Positions 34,483-41,674 of a DNA stretch of 44,274 nucleotides are shown in pieces; position 1 is the first letter of the stretch, and every line of letters begins with the position of its first letter. Below the pieces are notes generated by a model. The model was not told where the DNA came from. It saw only the letters and a list, made by a program, of their open reading frames with translations, and did no database searches. Made by a program: the position numbers and the translations under genes. Source of the DNA: JBQLZO01 sp052168315 (lineage in GTDB: Bacteria; Planctomycetota; Phycisphaerae; Phycisphaerales; UBA1924); contig JBQLZO010000081.1 of assembly GCA_052168315.1 (NCBI GenBank), forward strand, positions 1 through 44,274. Direction: 5' to 3'.

Positions 34483-34928
34483 CCCCCACCCTCATCCTCA
34501 CCATTGCCGCAGCACCACTCCTCGATCGCATCGGCCAGGGCGCGCAGCGACCCCGCCAATTCCGCGCTCCGGGCCGAATACCACATCGTCCGCCCCTCCT
34601 TGCGCGCATCGAGCAGGCCCGACCGCGCCAGCAGGCCCAGGTGCCGCGCCACCACCGAGAAATCGACCGAGCAGCACGCGGCCACCTCGCTCACCGAGCA
34701 CGCCCGGTCGCACTTGATCAGGCACGCCAGCAGCCGCACCCGCGTCGGGTCCGACAACGCCTTGAACAGCGCCGGATCCAGCCGCGCATCCACGGCCCCG
34801 CGACGCCGGACCGCCTGGCGCGGAGTGGACGGACGGGGCGAGGGATGGGGCGCCGACGAAGCGATCGACGCCCCGCACCTGGGCGCGCCCGGACGGGCAC
34901 CGGATTGCTTGGATACTGACGCCATCAT
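34443..34928 (-). CDS. arsR: ArsR/SmtB-family arsenic-responsive repressor
   Basis: The product has about 161 residues. The winged-helix core runs LFKALSDPTRVRLLACLI, SVSEVAACCSVDFSVVARHLGLL and GLLDARKEGRTMWYS, with Cys in the metal-sensing area (KCDRACS and AACCS). A Pro/Ser-rich stretch of about 45 residues precedes it and a tail with three Cys pairs (EEWCCG, GGCCASDCCGG) follows. The start is the tandem ATGATG at 34928/34925: a canonical promoter puts transcription start at about 34925, so the mRNA is probably leaderless, and a palindrome covers the same bases, giving autoregulation. It heads arsR-acr3-arsM. Confidence 0.9.
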   Translation of the reverse strand: MMASVSKQSGARPGAPRCGASIASSAPHPSPRPSTPRQAVRRRGAVDARLDPALFKALSDPTRVRLLACLIKCDRACSVSEVAACCSVDFSVVARHLGLLARSGLLDARKEGRTMWYSARSAELAGSLRALADAIEEWCCGNGEDEGGGCCASDCCGGTGS

Positions 34929-34936
34929 GCCAGTAT
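34913..34936. promoter_or_regulatory. candidate ArsR operator overlapping -10 box and start codon
   Basis: ATACTGAC (34913-34920) and GCCAGTAT (34929-34936) are inverted half-sites with one mismatch in eight, eight bases apart. The right half covers the -10 box and the spacer is exactly the two ATG codons, so a bound repressor would block initiation. Confidence 0.65.
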
Positions 34937-34960
34937 AATCCCGAAAGCAAGGGCGGTCAA
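34932..34960 (-). promoter_or_regulatory. sigma70-type promoter of the ars operon
   Basis: Minus-strand TTGACC (34955-34960) and TATACT (34932-34937) are separated by exactly 17 bases. This is the best promoter in the window. A start about seven bases downstream of the -10 falls on the second ATG of arsR. Confidence 0.8.
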
Positions 34961-35006
34961 GCCGGGGCATCGCCCGGCCCGCCGCCCGCATGGCCCACCC
35001 GAACGC

Positions 35007-35780
35007 TCAGCGCCGCCGGCGGCGCGCCGCCGCCAGCCCGCACACCCCGAACACGCCCATCGCGCCAGCGCCTGGCACCGGGGTGATGCTCACATTGTCG
35101 ATCGACACATTGAAGTTCGTGAACCCGTAGAAGAAGCCGGGCACGAAGGTCGTGAACTCGATCCGGTCCACGCCCTGCAGCACATTCGTCCAGGTGCGCC
35201 CGTCGGGCAGGATCGGCTCGAAGGTGTTCGGATCCTCATCGCCCGCGCCGTTCCAGCCCGATGGCAGCGCTTCGCCGAGCACATCATCAACGGTCGCCTG
35301 GAAGGTCAGCCAGTTCCCGTTCGTCGATGATGGGAGCGTGCCGAGTTCCATCCACACCGATGCCGGCGGCGCGCCCTCGAACGGGTCGTCATCGAACAGC
35401 TGCACCACCAGCGTCCGCGACACCGGCGAGCCGAAGAACGACATGTAGTCGACCTTCCAGTCGATCGACAGCGTCACGGGGCCCTTGGCGGTGTAGTCGC
35501 CGATGAAGTTCGCGTTCGTCGAGTTCCGGGCCGACATCCCGAAGTTGTCGATGAAGTCATCCCAGTGGATCCGCGCGCCGGGGTTGCCGCCCGCCGGCGA
35601 CACCGTGCTGTGCCCCAGCAGCGACCACCCCTGGTTGCCATCGTCGAAGGTCACCAGCTGGTCGTTGTTGCCCGAGCCCGCCGCGGCCGTCCCGCACACC
35701 GCCAGCGCCACCGCGCCCGCGCCCCAGCACGCCCGGCGGGCGCGCGACATCGTCTCCGACTTCTTCGTGTTCATCATCAT
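35007..35780 (-). CDS. secreted protein with PEP-CTERM-like sorting tail
   Basis: The product has 257 residues; GAGGAG six bases upstream fixes the start at 35780. A signal peptide (ACWGAGAVALAVCGTAAAGS) is followed by a beta-rich domain reading VTFDDGNQGWSLLGHSTVS, ARIHWDDFIDNFGMSARN, VTLSIDWKVDYM and FNVSIDNVSITPVPG, the style of laminin-G/jelly-roll PEP-CTERM proteins. The tail VPGAGAMGVFGVCGLAAARRRRR, one character longer than quoted limits allow as a motif, is best described as Pro-Gly, a hydrophobic helix and five Arg: the exosortase-type sorting signal. No exosortase is in the window. It would end up on the cell surface. Confidence 0.85.
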   Translation of the reverse strand: MMMNTKKSETMSRARRACWGAGAVALAVCGTAAAGSGNNDQLVTFDDGNQGWSLLGHSTVSPAGGNPGARIHWDDFIDNFGMSARNSTNANFIGDYTAKGPVTLSIDWKVDYMSFFGSPVSRTLVVQLFDDDPFEGAPPASVWMELGTLPSSTNGNWLTFQATVDDVLGEALPSGWNGAGDEDPNTFEPILPDGRTWTNVLQGVDRIEFTTFVPGFFYGFTNFNVSIDNVSITPVPGAGAMGVFGVCGLAAARRRRR

Positions 35781-36059
35781 CTCAAGCTCCTCTCGCGACC
35801 GGACGCCCGGACATCGAGCCGCCGCGGTCCCTGTACCACTCCAAAGTACACGCGCCCTCCCACCGTTCAACGCACACGCGGAGGGGAAATGCGCCCGCCG
35901 CTTCGCACACGCCCGCCCCGCCCCGGTCGAAGAGCCACCGGGACCGGCCGGCGGCGATCAACCACCGAACCTCGCCACAATCCTTCCGATCCGTGACCGG
36001 AACCGGGGCTCGGCGCGTCCCGGCTTCGTAACCACAGAGCCCGCAAGAGGAGATGCCCC
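35781..36059. other. divergent intergenic region
   Basis: Some 280 bases separate two divergent genes. GTAC-flanked sequence around 35834-35853 is the only short symmetry noticed; no convincing promoter, terminator or small gene is seen. Confidence 0.4.
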
Positions 36060-37562
36060 ATGCTCGCCACACCGCTCCCCACCCACCCCGCCCAACCACC
36101 CCAACCACCCCAGCGCCCCCACCACAACCGGCGCGTGCCCCGCCGTGTCACCCGCGCCGCATCGGGAGCGCCGCACATCGGCATCGTGCTGGCCACCATC
36201 GTCGCCGTGCTGAGGCTCGTGCCGATGGCCAGCGTCGGCGCGGCCCAGCCCGCCTCGCTGCGGACCGCGGTCGATGCGCTGATCGAAGCGCTGACAGCCC
36301 CGCCCGCCACGGCCGAGGGCGCGCTGGACACGCTCATCGAACGGCACACCGCGCCGGACCTCCGGCAATCGCTGGGCGAACCGCAGCTCCGCGAGCGGAT
36401 CACCGGCATGCGCTCGCTGCTCGATGCCCGGATCGACGATGTCAGCGTCGAGAAGATCGAGGATGACTCGCTGCGCCTCACGCTCATCGGCGGGCACGAG
36501 CTCATCCTCGCGATCGTGGTCGATGATGGGGGCCGTTTCGGCAGGCTCGACCTCCTCGAGCAGCGCGATCCGCGCGACAGCGAGGAGCACCGGCTCCGAG
36601 AGCCGATCGCATGGGACACGCTCGAGCAGCGGCTCCAGCGTGAGCAGGACCAGCACGGGCTCTCGGGCGTGGTGCTCGCGGAGCGCGATGGGCGCGAGGT
36701 CCTGAGGGCCGCCTACGGGCTGGCCGACCACGACGCGAATCGTCCCACGGACATCGACTCGATCTACGGCATCGGGTCCAAGCCCATCGAGTTCACCATC
36801 GCCGCGATCTTCCTGCTCGCCCAGCGCGACAAGCTCGCGCTCGATGACTCGATCGCGGAGCACCTCCCGGATGTGCCGACCGACAAGCGCGCGATCACGA
36901 TCGCGCACCTGATGTCCGGGCGCTCGGGGCTCCCGGACTTCTTCCACACCGATGAGGACTGGGATCCCGACCTGGCGTGGATCGACCGGACCACCGCCGA
37001 GCAGCGCATCCTCGCGGAGCCGCTGCACTTCGAGCCGGGCACCGATCGGCGGCACTCGCACGCGGCGTTCGGGCTCCTGGCCGCGATCGTCGAGCGGATC
37101 GATGGACGCACCTACCAGCGCTTCGTCACCGAGGAGATCCTGGGGCCCGCCGGGATGACCCGCACCGGGTTCTACGGCCAGAGCAACGGGCTCGCGCTCA
37201 CCGACTTCGCCGTCGGCAAGGGCGTCTCCAGCGTCGGGATCCCGAACATCCCGCCCAACTGGGGGCCGACCTCGTGGCTCATCATGGGCAGCGGCGGCAT
37301 GTACTCGACCATCGGCGACATCCGGCGTTTCCACCACGCCATCGACAACGGACGGCTGCTCAACGAAGAGCACACGCGGCGGCTGGCGAACCGCCCGGGC
37401 ATCGGGGTCGATGGATCGGACCGTGGCTACGAGATGCTCCACGCCACCGATGGCAAGGGCAACCGCATCATCCTCATCATGAACATGGACGACCGCTCGC
37501 CCGCGCGGCGGGCGCTGATGCGCGACCTGATCGCGCTGATCGATCCACGGGCCGAAGACTGA
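36060..37562 (+). CDS. beta-lactamase-fold (serine hydrolase family) protein with degenerate catalytic motifs
   Basis: The product has 500 residues; GAGGAG lies eight bases before the ATG. A basic N-terminus and hydrophobic segment (IGIVLATIVAVLRLV..VGAA) suggest export. Residues 60-175 form an accessory domain; residues 190-490 align with class C beta-lactamase/PBP4-like proteins (GLSGVVLAERDG, IAHLMSGRSGLPDFF, FVTEEILGPAGMTRTGF, SGGMYSTIGDI). The active-site block reads YGIGSKPIEFT: Ser240 is kept but the SxxK lysine position is Ile243. The YxN position is HSH (332-334), and no KTG/HxG triad is seen before the last strands. It is therefore predicted to be a pseudoenzyme, or to use other residues. 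Confidence 0.85.
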   Translation: MLATPLPTHPAQPPQPPQRPHHNRRVPRRVTRAASGAPHIGIVLATIVAVLRLVPMASVGAAQPASLRTAVDALIEALTAPPATAEGALDTLIERHTAPDLRQSLGEPQLRERITGMRSLLDARIDDVSVEKIEDDSLRLTLIGGHELILAIVVDDGGRFGRLDLLEQRDPRDSEEHRLREPIAWDTLEQRLQREQDQHGLSGVVLAERDGREVLRAAYGLADHDANRPTDIDSIYGIGSKPIEFTIAAIFLLAQRDKLALDDSIAEHLPDVPTDKRAITIAHLMSGRSGLPDFFHTDEDWDPDLAWIDRTTAEQRILAEPLHFEPGTDRRHSHAAFGLLAAIVERIDGRTYQRFVTEEILGPAGMTRTGFYGQSNGLALTDFAVGKGVSSVGIPNIPPNWGPTSWLIMGSGGMYSTIGDIRRFHHAIDNGRLLNEEHTRRLANRPGIGVDGSDRGYEMLHATDGKGNRIILIMNMDDRSPARRALMRDLIALIDPRAED

Positions 37563-37594
37563 TCGCCACACCCACACCCACACCCGTGCCCCGT

Positions 37595-37656
37595 GCAACA
37601 AACAAGCCCGTGCGCACTTCGCGTGCCACGGGCTGTCTCATTGGCTTGGTTGTTGC
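37595..37656. terminator. nested hairpins between convergent genes, bidirectional terminator
   Basis: The outer arms GCAACAAACAAGCC (37595-37608) and GGCTTGGTTGTTGC (37643-37656) match at 13 of 14 positions. The inner stem AGCCCGTG/CACGGGCT (37605-37612 and 37627-37634) overlaps the outer arms, so the two folds compete. On the minus strand the inner hairpin is followed by TTGTTTGTTG, suiting termination of the LuxR-type gene. Confidence 0.6.
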
Positions 37657-37684
37657 GACGATGAAGCGGGCGTGCCGGTGCGGC

Positions 37685-38539
37685 TCAGAGGCGCGAGGCC
37701 TCGAAGCCGAACGCCGACTGGGAGGGGTCGTCGAGCAGGATGGCGTCCGAGCCCTTGGACATCCGCTTCTCGAACTCATCGCAGATGGCCGCCGCGGGGA
37801 TCGAGTACGCCCGGAACGACTGCATGAGGTGCAGGCGCGAGCGGACGCCGGCCTCGCGGAACAGGCGCTTGAGGTGCGCCCGGACCGAGTGGTAGGTCAG
37901 ACCGGTCGACTCGGCGATCTGGTCGTCATCCAGCCCCTCGAGCACGGACTCGAGCACCTTCTTGGTCTGCGGCTTCAGGCGCGCCACCCACGCGGGCTCG
38001 CGCTTCCATGCCTTGGCCCAGGCGTGGGCCATGTACGGCCCGAGCGAGCTGGTGCGGGCCATCGCGCGCCGCGCGATCGGGCCGGACTTCGTCGTGTTGT
38101 GGATCGACATGTACAGCTCGGTGCCATCGGGACGGGTGAACACGCCGAACGCCTCGTCCACGATCTCGAGCGGCGCGTGGATCTCGCGGGCCAGGCGGGC
38201 GTTCTCGAGCTCGCTCGGCTCGATGAGTTCGGCGCGGCGGAACACGCGGTTCCGCGGGCGCGCGTCCAGCCGGGTGGCGATCACCCGCTCGGACGCATCC
38301 CATCCCATCGGCTCGTGCAGGCGTGCGCGGCGCTCTTCATCCCAAGGCCCGGAGATGCGGGATGCCACCGCCGGGCCGAGCAGCCCGTGCTCGAACACCG
38401 CCAGCGTCACCGCGTCCACCTCGATCACCGAGACCGCCACCGACAGGAGCTGATCGAGCAGCGTGTGGTTGGTGATCTTCGGGTCAGAGGAGGTCTGGCC
38501 CAATCGGAAAATCGCTTCGGAAAGGCTCTGGCAATTCAT
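37685..38539 (-). CDS. LuxR-type transcriptional regulator
   Basis: The product has 284 residues from the ATG at 38539 (AAAGGA about eleven bases upstream; the open frame beyond it lacks coding character). The C-terminal third holds a LuxR/GerE helix-turn-helix: LKPQTKKVLESVLEGLDDD, QIAESTGLTYHSVRAHLKRLF and VRSRLHLM (about 193-245). The first 185 residues (LLDQLLSVAVSVIEVDAVTLAVFE, GVFTRPDGTELYMSIHN) look like a GAF/PAS-type sensory domain but show no receiver Asp. Thus it is probably ligand-sensing rather than a two-component response regulator. No target is evident. It ends at a convergent terminator. Confidence 0.85.
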   Translation of the reverse strand: MNCQSLSEAIFRLGQTSSDPKITNHTLLDQLLSVAVSVIEVDAVTLAVFEHGLLGPAVASRISGPWDEERRARLHEPMGWDASERVIATRLDARPRNRVFRRAELIEPSELENARLAREIHAPLEIVDEAFGVFTRPDGTELYMSIHNTTKSGPIARRAMARTSSLGPYMAHAWAKAWKREPAWVARLKPQTKKVLESVLEGLDDDQIAESTGLTYHSVRAHLKRLFREAGVRSRLHLMQSFRAYSIPAAAICDEFEKRMSKGSDAILLDDPSQSAFGFEASRL

Positions 38540-38584
38540 GGCGAGTACTTCCTTTACGCCCCTCCGTTCGTCGGCGCGGGCGAA

Positions 38585-38627
38585 CGGTTGCGGCCCGGGC
38601 CGGAACTCCCCCGATGTTCCGCAACCG
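38585..38627 (-). promoter_or_regulatory. strong hairpin in the leader of the LuxR-type gene
   Basis: CGGTTGCGG (38585-38593) and CCGCAACCG (38619-38627) are a perfect 9-bp inverted repeat with an alternative inner GGAAC/GTTCC stem. It lies 46-88 bases before the start codon and lacks a T-run, so it is more likely a leader structure or operator than a terminator. Confidence 0.45.
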
Positions 38628-38950
38628 AAACAAGCCAAGATCGGGTGACGCCGCGCATGACGCACCCCTGCGTTCTCGCAGCGTCGACCGGCGTGCGCCG
38701 ATTCACCACCTTGGGACACGCTCAACGCGTGGCCCAACAAGTGGTTGCGCGCGTCGCCGACGAGGCCGCACACCACCCGATCCTATTCCGGATCCGGGCC
38801 CCACGCCGAGTCGTCTTCCCATTTTCTGGGGAATTTCCCCCTGGACGAACCCGCACAGGCTCCCAGCACTCGAAGCGCGCCCCCCGCGCCCGCACCCGAA
38901 AGGAGTGGGAACGCCGAATCCCCAATTTCCCATTGCCACTTGCAATGCCC

Positions 38951-39100
38951 TATATTCAATCGGAGAGTTCTCTGAGCGTCGCCGTTCCGTTTCGACGCGA
39001 CCGCCGACCGGTGCCCACCGGTCGCCACCCGCGCCGTCCCGGATGATCGGTAACGCACAAGGTCGATCGCCGCCATCCTGGCCGCGATCGACCCTTTGCC
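38951..39100 (+). ncRNA. candidate small structured RNA
   Basis: TATATT (38951-38956), with TTCCCA 18 bases upstream, could start a transcript. A perfect hairpin follows (CGACCGGT/ACCGGTCG, 39005-39024, 4-base loop), then a 10-bp hairpin (GGTCGATCGC/GCGATCGACC, 39061-39093) with a CTTTG end that could terminate it. The only frame inside is a 33-codon ORF from 38945 without a ribosome site. All inferred from sequence shape. Confidence 0.3.
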
Positions 39101-39531
39101 TTGCCCGTGCCGCCGTCGTCCCCGATTGGAAGCATCCCGTCTTCCAACCCGGTCCCGGCACGAGCATCTTCAAAGCCCCCCTCGCCTTCCGTGCGAGAAG
39201 GGGCCGCTTCCTGCTCCAACGCAGAAGATCGAACGCCCGACAGTCCGTGTCCGACACCCGATGCATGTCCCGCCTGCGGTCGTCCGGAAACCACCACCGG
39301 CGGGGCCCGCAACAGTATCCCGGCGTTTTCGCAGCACACAAGCGAAAAAGCCAGATTCCGTGCCGAATGCCAATAAACCCCGCCCTGCACGGGGTCTTGC
39401 CGGCAATTTGGGCCCGTGGCGTGTCCCGAATCCGGATGGTCCGGGGCCCCGATCGGCACGAAACCGTCGCCAATGTGTTGCACAAATAACTCCGTTCGGG
39501 CGTGGCCGGGCCCACGCTACTCTTGCCCCCG

Positions 39532-40878
39532 ATGACGGCGTCGAGGCGGATCATCATCCATGCGTTCGGCTCGGCCGGGGATGTCCGCCCCCTCGCCGCG
39601 GTGGGCGGTGCGCTGGCGCGTCGGGGGCACGCGGTCACGCTGACCGGCAACGCGCACGACCGGCACCTGGGTGAGGAATTGGGCCTGCCCTTCATCCCGG
39701 TTGGTGAGGCATGGGACCGGAGCGAGCTGGCGCGCGATCCCTCGCTGCTGCACCCGGTGGGCGGCTCGGCCGGGCTTCTGCAGAAGGTCATCCTCCCGCG
39801 CATCGGCGCGACCTTCGCGGATCTGCGCTCGCTGATCCGGGACAGCGCGGAGCCTGTGGATCTTCTGGTGGGTCACCACACCTCGTTCGGTGTGCCGTGG
39901 GTGGCTGAGGAGTTCGGGATCCCTTGGGCGATGGCGGCGGTGGCGCCGGCGAGTTGGCCTTCGATCGAGAACCCGAGCGTGTATCCGGGGATGCCGGACC
40001 GGGACTCGTACCGGCGTCCGCTGTTGCGGGCCGGGATGGCGGCCGGGCGCTGGTACACGAACCGGATGATCGATCCGGCGTTGAGCGCGATCCGTCGGTC
40101 GCTGGGGCTGCCGGCGATCCGTTCGGCGATGTTCGACTCGATGTTCTCGGGTGTGGCGAATCTCGGGCTGTGGCCGGCGCTGTTCCGAGCGCCGGCGGGC
40201 GATGATCCGGCGCGGACGGTGAGCGTTGGTTTTCCGCGCTGGCCTCGCGGCGGGCGCACACACACGCTTCCCGAATCGATCGAGCGGTTCCTTGAGCAGC
40301 GCGACGGGGCGGGCGGTGTTGGTGCGCCGGTGGTGGCGATCACGCTCGGCACGACGGCGATCCACCAGGGCGCGGCGATCATCGAGGCCGCGCTGATCGC
40401 GTGCGGGCGGCTGGGGGCGCGGTGCATCGTGCTGGGCGGTGATGCATCGGTGGTGGATGGGCATGGGCATGCGATGCACGCGGCGTGGGCCGAGCACGAT
40501 GCGCTGCTCGGGCGTGTGGACGCGGTGGTGCATCACGCGGGGATCGGCACGACTGCATCGAGCCTTCGCGCGGGGACGCCGGCGGTGGCGGTTCCGTTCA
40601 CGCATGATCAGCCGGACAACGCGCGGCGTTCGCGGCTGCTGGGCGCCTCGGTGACGGTGGTGCGCAAGCGGGCTTCTCAGCCGGAGGCGCTGGGTGCGGC
40701 GATCGGCGATGTGCTGCGCTCGGATTCGATGCGCTCACGGTGCGCTGAGATCAGCGCGAGGCTTGCGGATGAGGATGGTGCGGAAGCGGGCGCGGATCAT
40801 CTGGAGCGGGTGATGGGATGGCGGGAAGAAGCGCCGGCGTTCGCGGTCTCGCGGCGCGAGCCGGCCGGGATGGCTTGA
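39532..40878 (+). CDS. GT1-family glycosyltransferase
   Basis: The product has 448 residues from the ATG at 39532; a GTG at 39502 is in frame. It has the GT-B plan of UDP-glycosyltransferases acting on lipids or small molecules. The N-terminal half contains HAFGSAGDVRPLAAVGGALARRGH (split here in meaning: the GSxGDxxP acceptor loop), VDLLVGHHTSF and AEEFGIPWAM. The C-terminal half contains VVAITLGTTA, the donor-binding VVHHAGIGTTASSLRAG (about 330-346) and TPAVAVPFTHDQPDNAR. No membrane segment or partner gene is seen; acceptor unknown. TACTCT at 39518 is a possible -10 so close to the ATG that the mRNA may be leaderless. Its codons favour G at third positions, unlike plus-strand genes to the left. 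Confidence 0.9.
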   Translation: MTASRRIIIHAFGSAGDVRPLAAVGGALARRGHAVTLTGNAHDRHLGEELGLPFIPVGEAWDRSELARDPSLLHPVGGSAGLLQKVILPRIGATFADLRSLIRDSAEPVDLLVGHHTSFGVPWVAEEFGIPWAMAAVAPASWPSIENPSVYPGMPDRDSYRRPLLRAGMAAGRWYTNRMIDPALSAIRRSLGLPAIRSAMFDSMFSGVANLGLWPALFRAPAGDDPARTVSVGFPRWPRGGRTHTLPESIERFLEQRDGAGGVGAPVVAITLGTTAIHQGAAIIEAALIACGRLGARCIVLGGDASVVDGHGHAMHAAWAEHDALLGRVDAVVHHAGIGTTASSLRAGTPAVAVPFTHDQPDNARRSRLLGASVTVVRKRASQPEALGAAIGDVLRSDSMRSRCAEISARLADEDGAEAGADHLERVMGWREEAPAFAVSRREPAGMA

Positions 40879-40905
40879 TCGCTCGCGGCTTCGCGCGCAT
40901 GATGG

Positions 40906-41532
40906 ATGTTGATGAAGGTTGTTCGCGACGATGGGAATCGGATCGTGCTCTCCGGGCCACCGGGCGGGAAGGGCACGGTGGTGCTGCTGCTGGTAGTGGG
41001 CACGGCGTTTCTGGGTGGCGCGTGGCTCTTCGCCACTGCCGGGGCGGGGGCGACGCAGAGTCCCTCGGGGGGCCTGGGCAACTTCTTCGGGAACCTCATG
41101 CCGAAGTACGGCGTGCCGATCATCTGCGGGGCGATCGGCGGAATCGTGTTCTCCTTCGGTGTCGGGAGCGCGGTGGCGCGCGATCGGCTGGTGCTGGACA
41201 AGGTGACGAACGCGTGCTCGTGGACGCGGACGATCCTTGGGTACCCATTGTCGAAGCCGATCGAGTTCGAGCTTCGGTTCGCGAAGCATGTGAAGATCGA
41301 GCGGTTCGTGGAGACGCAGCCGGGCGGGCCGAACGGCGGCGGGGGCGGGTGGTCGCACAAGTCGCGCGCGCGGCTGCTGATCACGAAGCCTCGGCGTGCG
41401 ATCGTGCTGGACGAGGGCGAGCGGCAGAACGAGCCGCGGGTGCGGGGCGTGGGCGAGGCGGTCGCGAGGTTTCTGGACCTTCCCTTGGAGGGTCCGAGCG
41501 CGGATGACCCGGATGAGGGCGAGGAGTTGTGA
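40906..41532 (+). CDS. hypothetical protein with two membrane segments
   Basis: The product has 208 residues and I do not recognise it. Hydrophobic segments lie at about 25-45 (TVVLLLVVGTAFLGGAWLF) and 70-90 (YGVPIICGAIGGIVFSFGVG). The soluble part (WTRTILGYPLSKPIEFELRF, RLLITKPRRAIVLDEG) resembles a beta-rich membrane-adjacent domain. The C-terminal ten residues are mostly acidic. Two starts are in frame, 40906 and 40912. It follows the glycosyltransferase by 27 bases and may be co-transcribed. Confidence 0.7.
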   Translation: MLMKVVRDDGNRIVLSGPPGGKGTVVLLLVVGTAFLGGAWLFATAGAGATQSPSGGLGNFFGNLMPKYGVPIICGAIGGIVFSFGVGSAVARDRLVLDKVTNACSWTRTILGYPLSKPIEFELRFAKHVKIERFVETQPGGPNGGGGGWSHKSRARLLITKPRRAIVLDEGERQNEPRVRGVGEAVARFLDLPLEGPSADDPDEGEEL

Positions 41533-41674
41533 ATCTCCGCAATCGTTGAGACATGCATCTGTGAGATCCTTCTGATGCGCGCCGACACAGGGTGCCGCGG
41601 CGTCATGTCCGTGCGGATGCAGCACGGCGAGCCGACGGATTCACCGCCGCGTAGGCCAGAGAAGGAGACCCACC

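Larger units (their letters stand above)
38540..39531. other. non-coding region of about 1 kb at the strand-composition switch
   Basis: No frame here shows recognisable motifs or the strong third-position GC of the neighbours. It contains the LuxR leader, AT-rich pockets (CCCAATTTCCC at 38921, CCCTATATTCAAT at 38948, GGCAATTTGGG near 39401, TTGCACAAATAAC near 39478), a GGGGAATTTCCCC palindrome at 38828-38840, a candidate small RNA and the upstream DNA of the glycosyltransferase. Plus-strand composition changes from C-rich to G-rich near its right end. Confidence 0.5.

Noticed and set aside
38644..38663. Shared CCGCGCATGACGCA at 38650 and 43903
   Set aside because: A 14-base exact match between two spacers of a 44-kb GC-rich window is notable but can be chance; no flanking similarity.
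39101..39376. 91-codon plus frame containing CPTPDACPACGRP, which looks like part of a zinc ribbon
   Set aside because: It starts at TTG, has no ribosome site, and its third-position GC is below that of real genes here. Single CxxC only.
38614..39489. 291-codon plus frame through the non-coding region
   Set aside because: Ser/Arg/Pro-rich composition, no domain, overlaps hairpins and AT-rich pockets; a competing minus frame is equally open.
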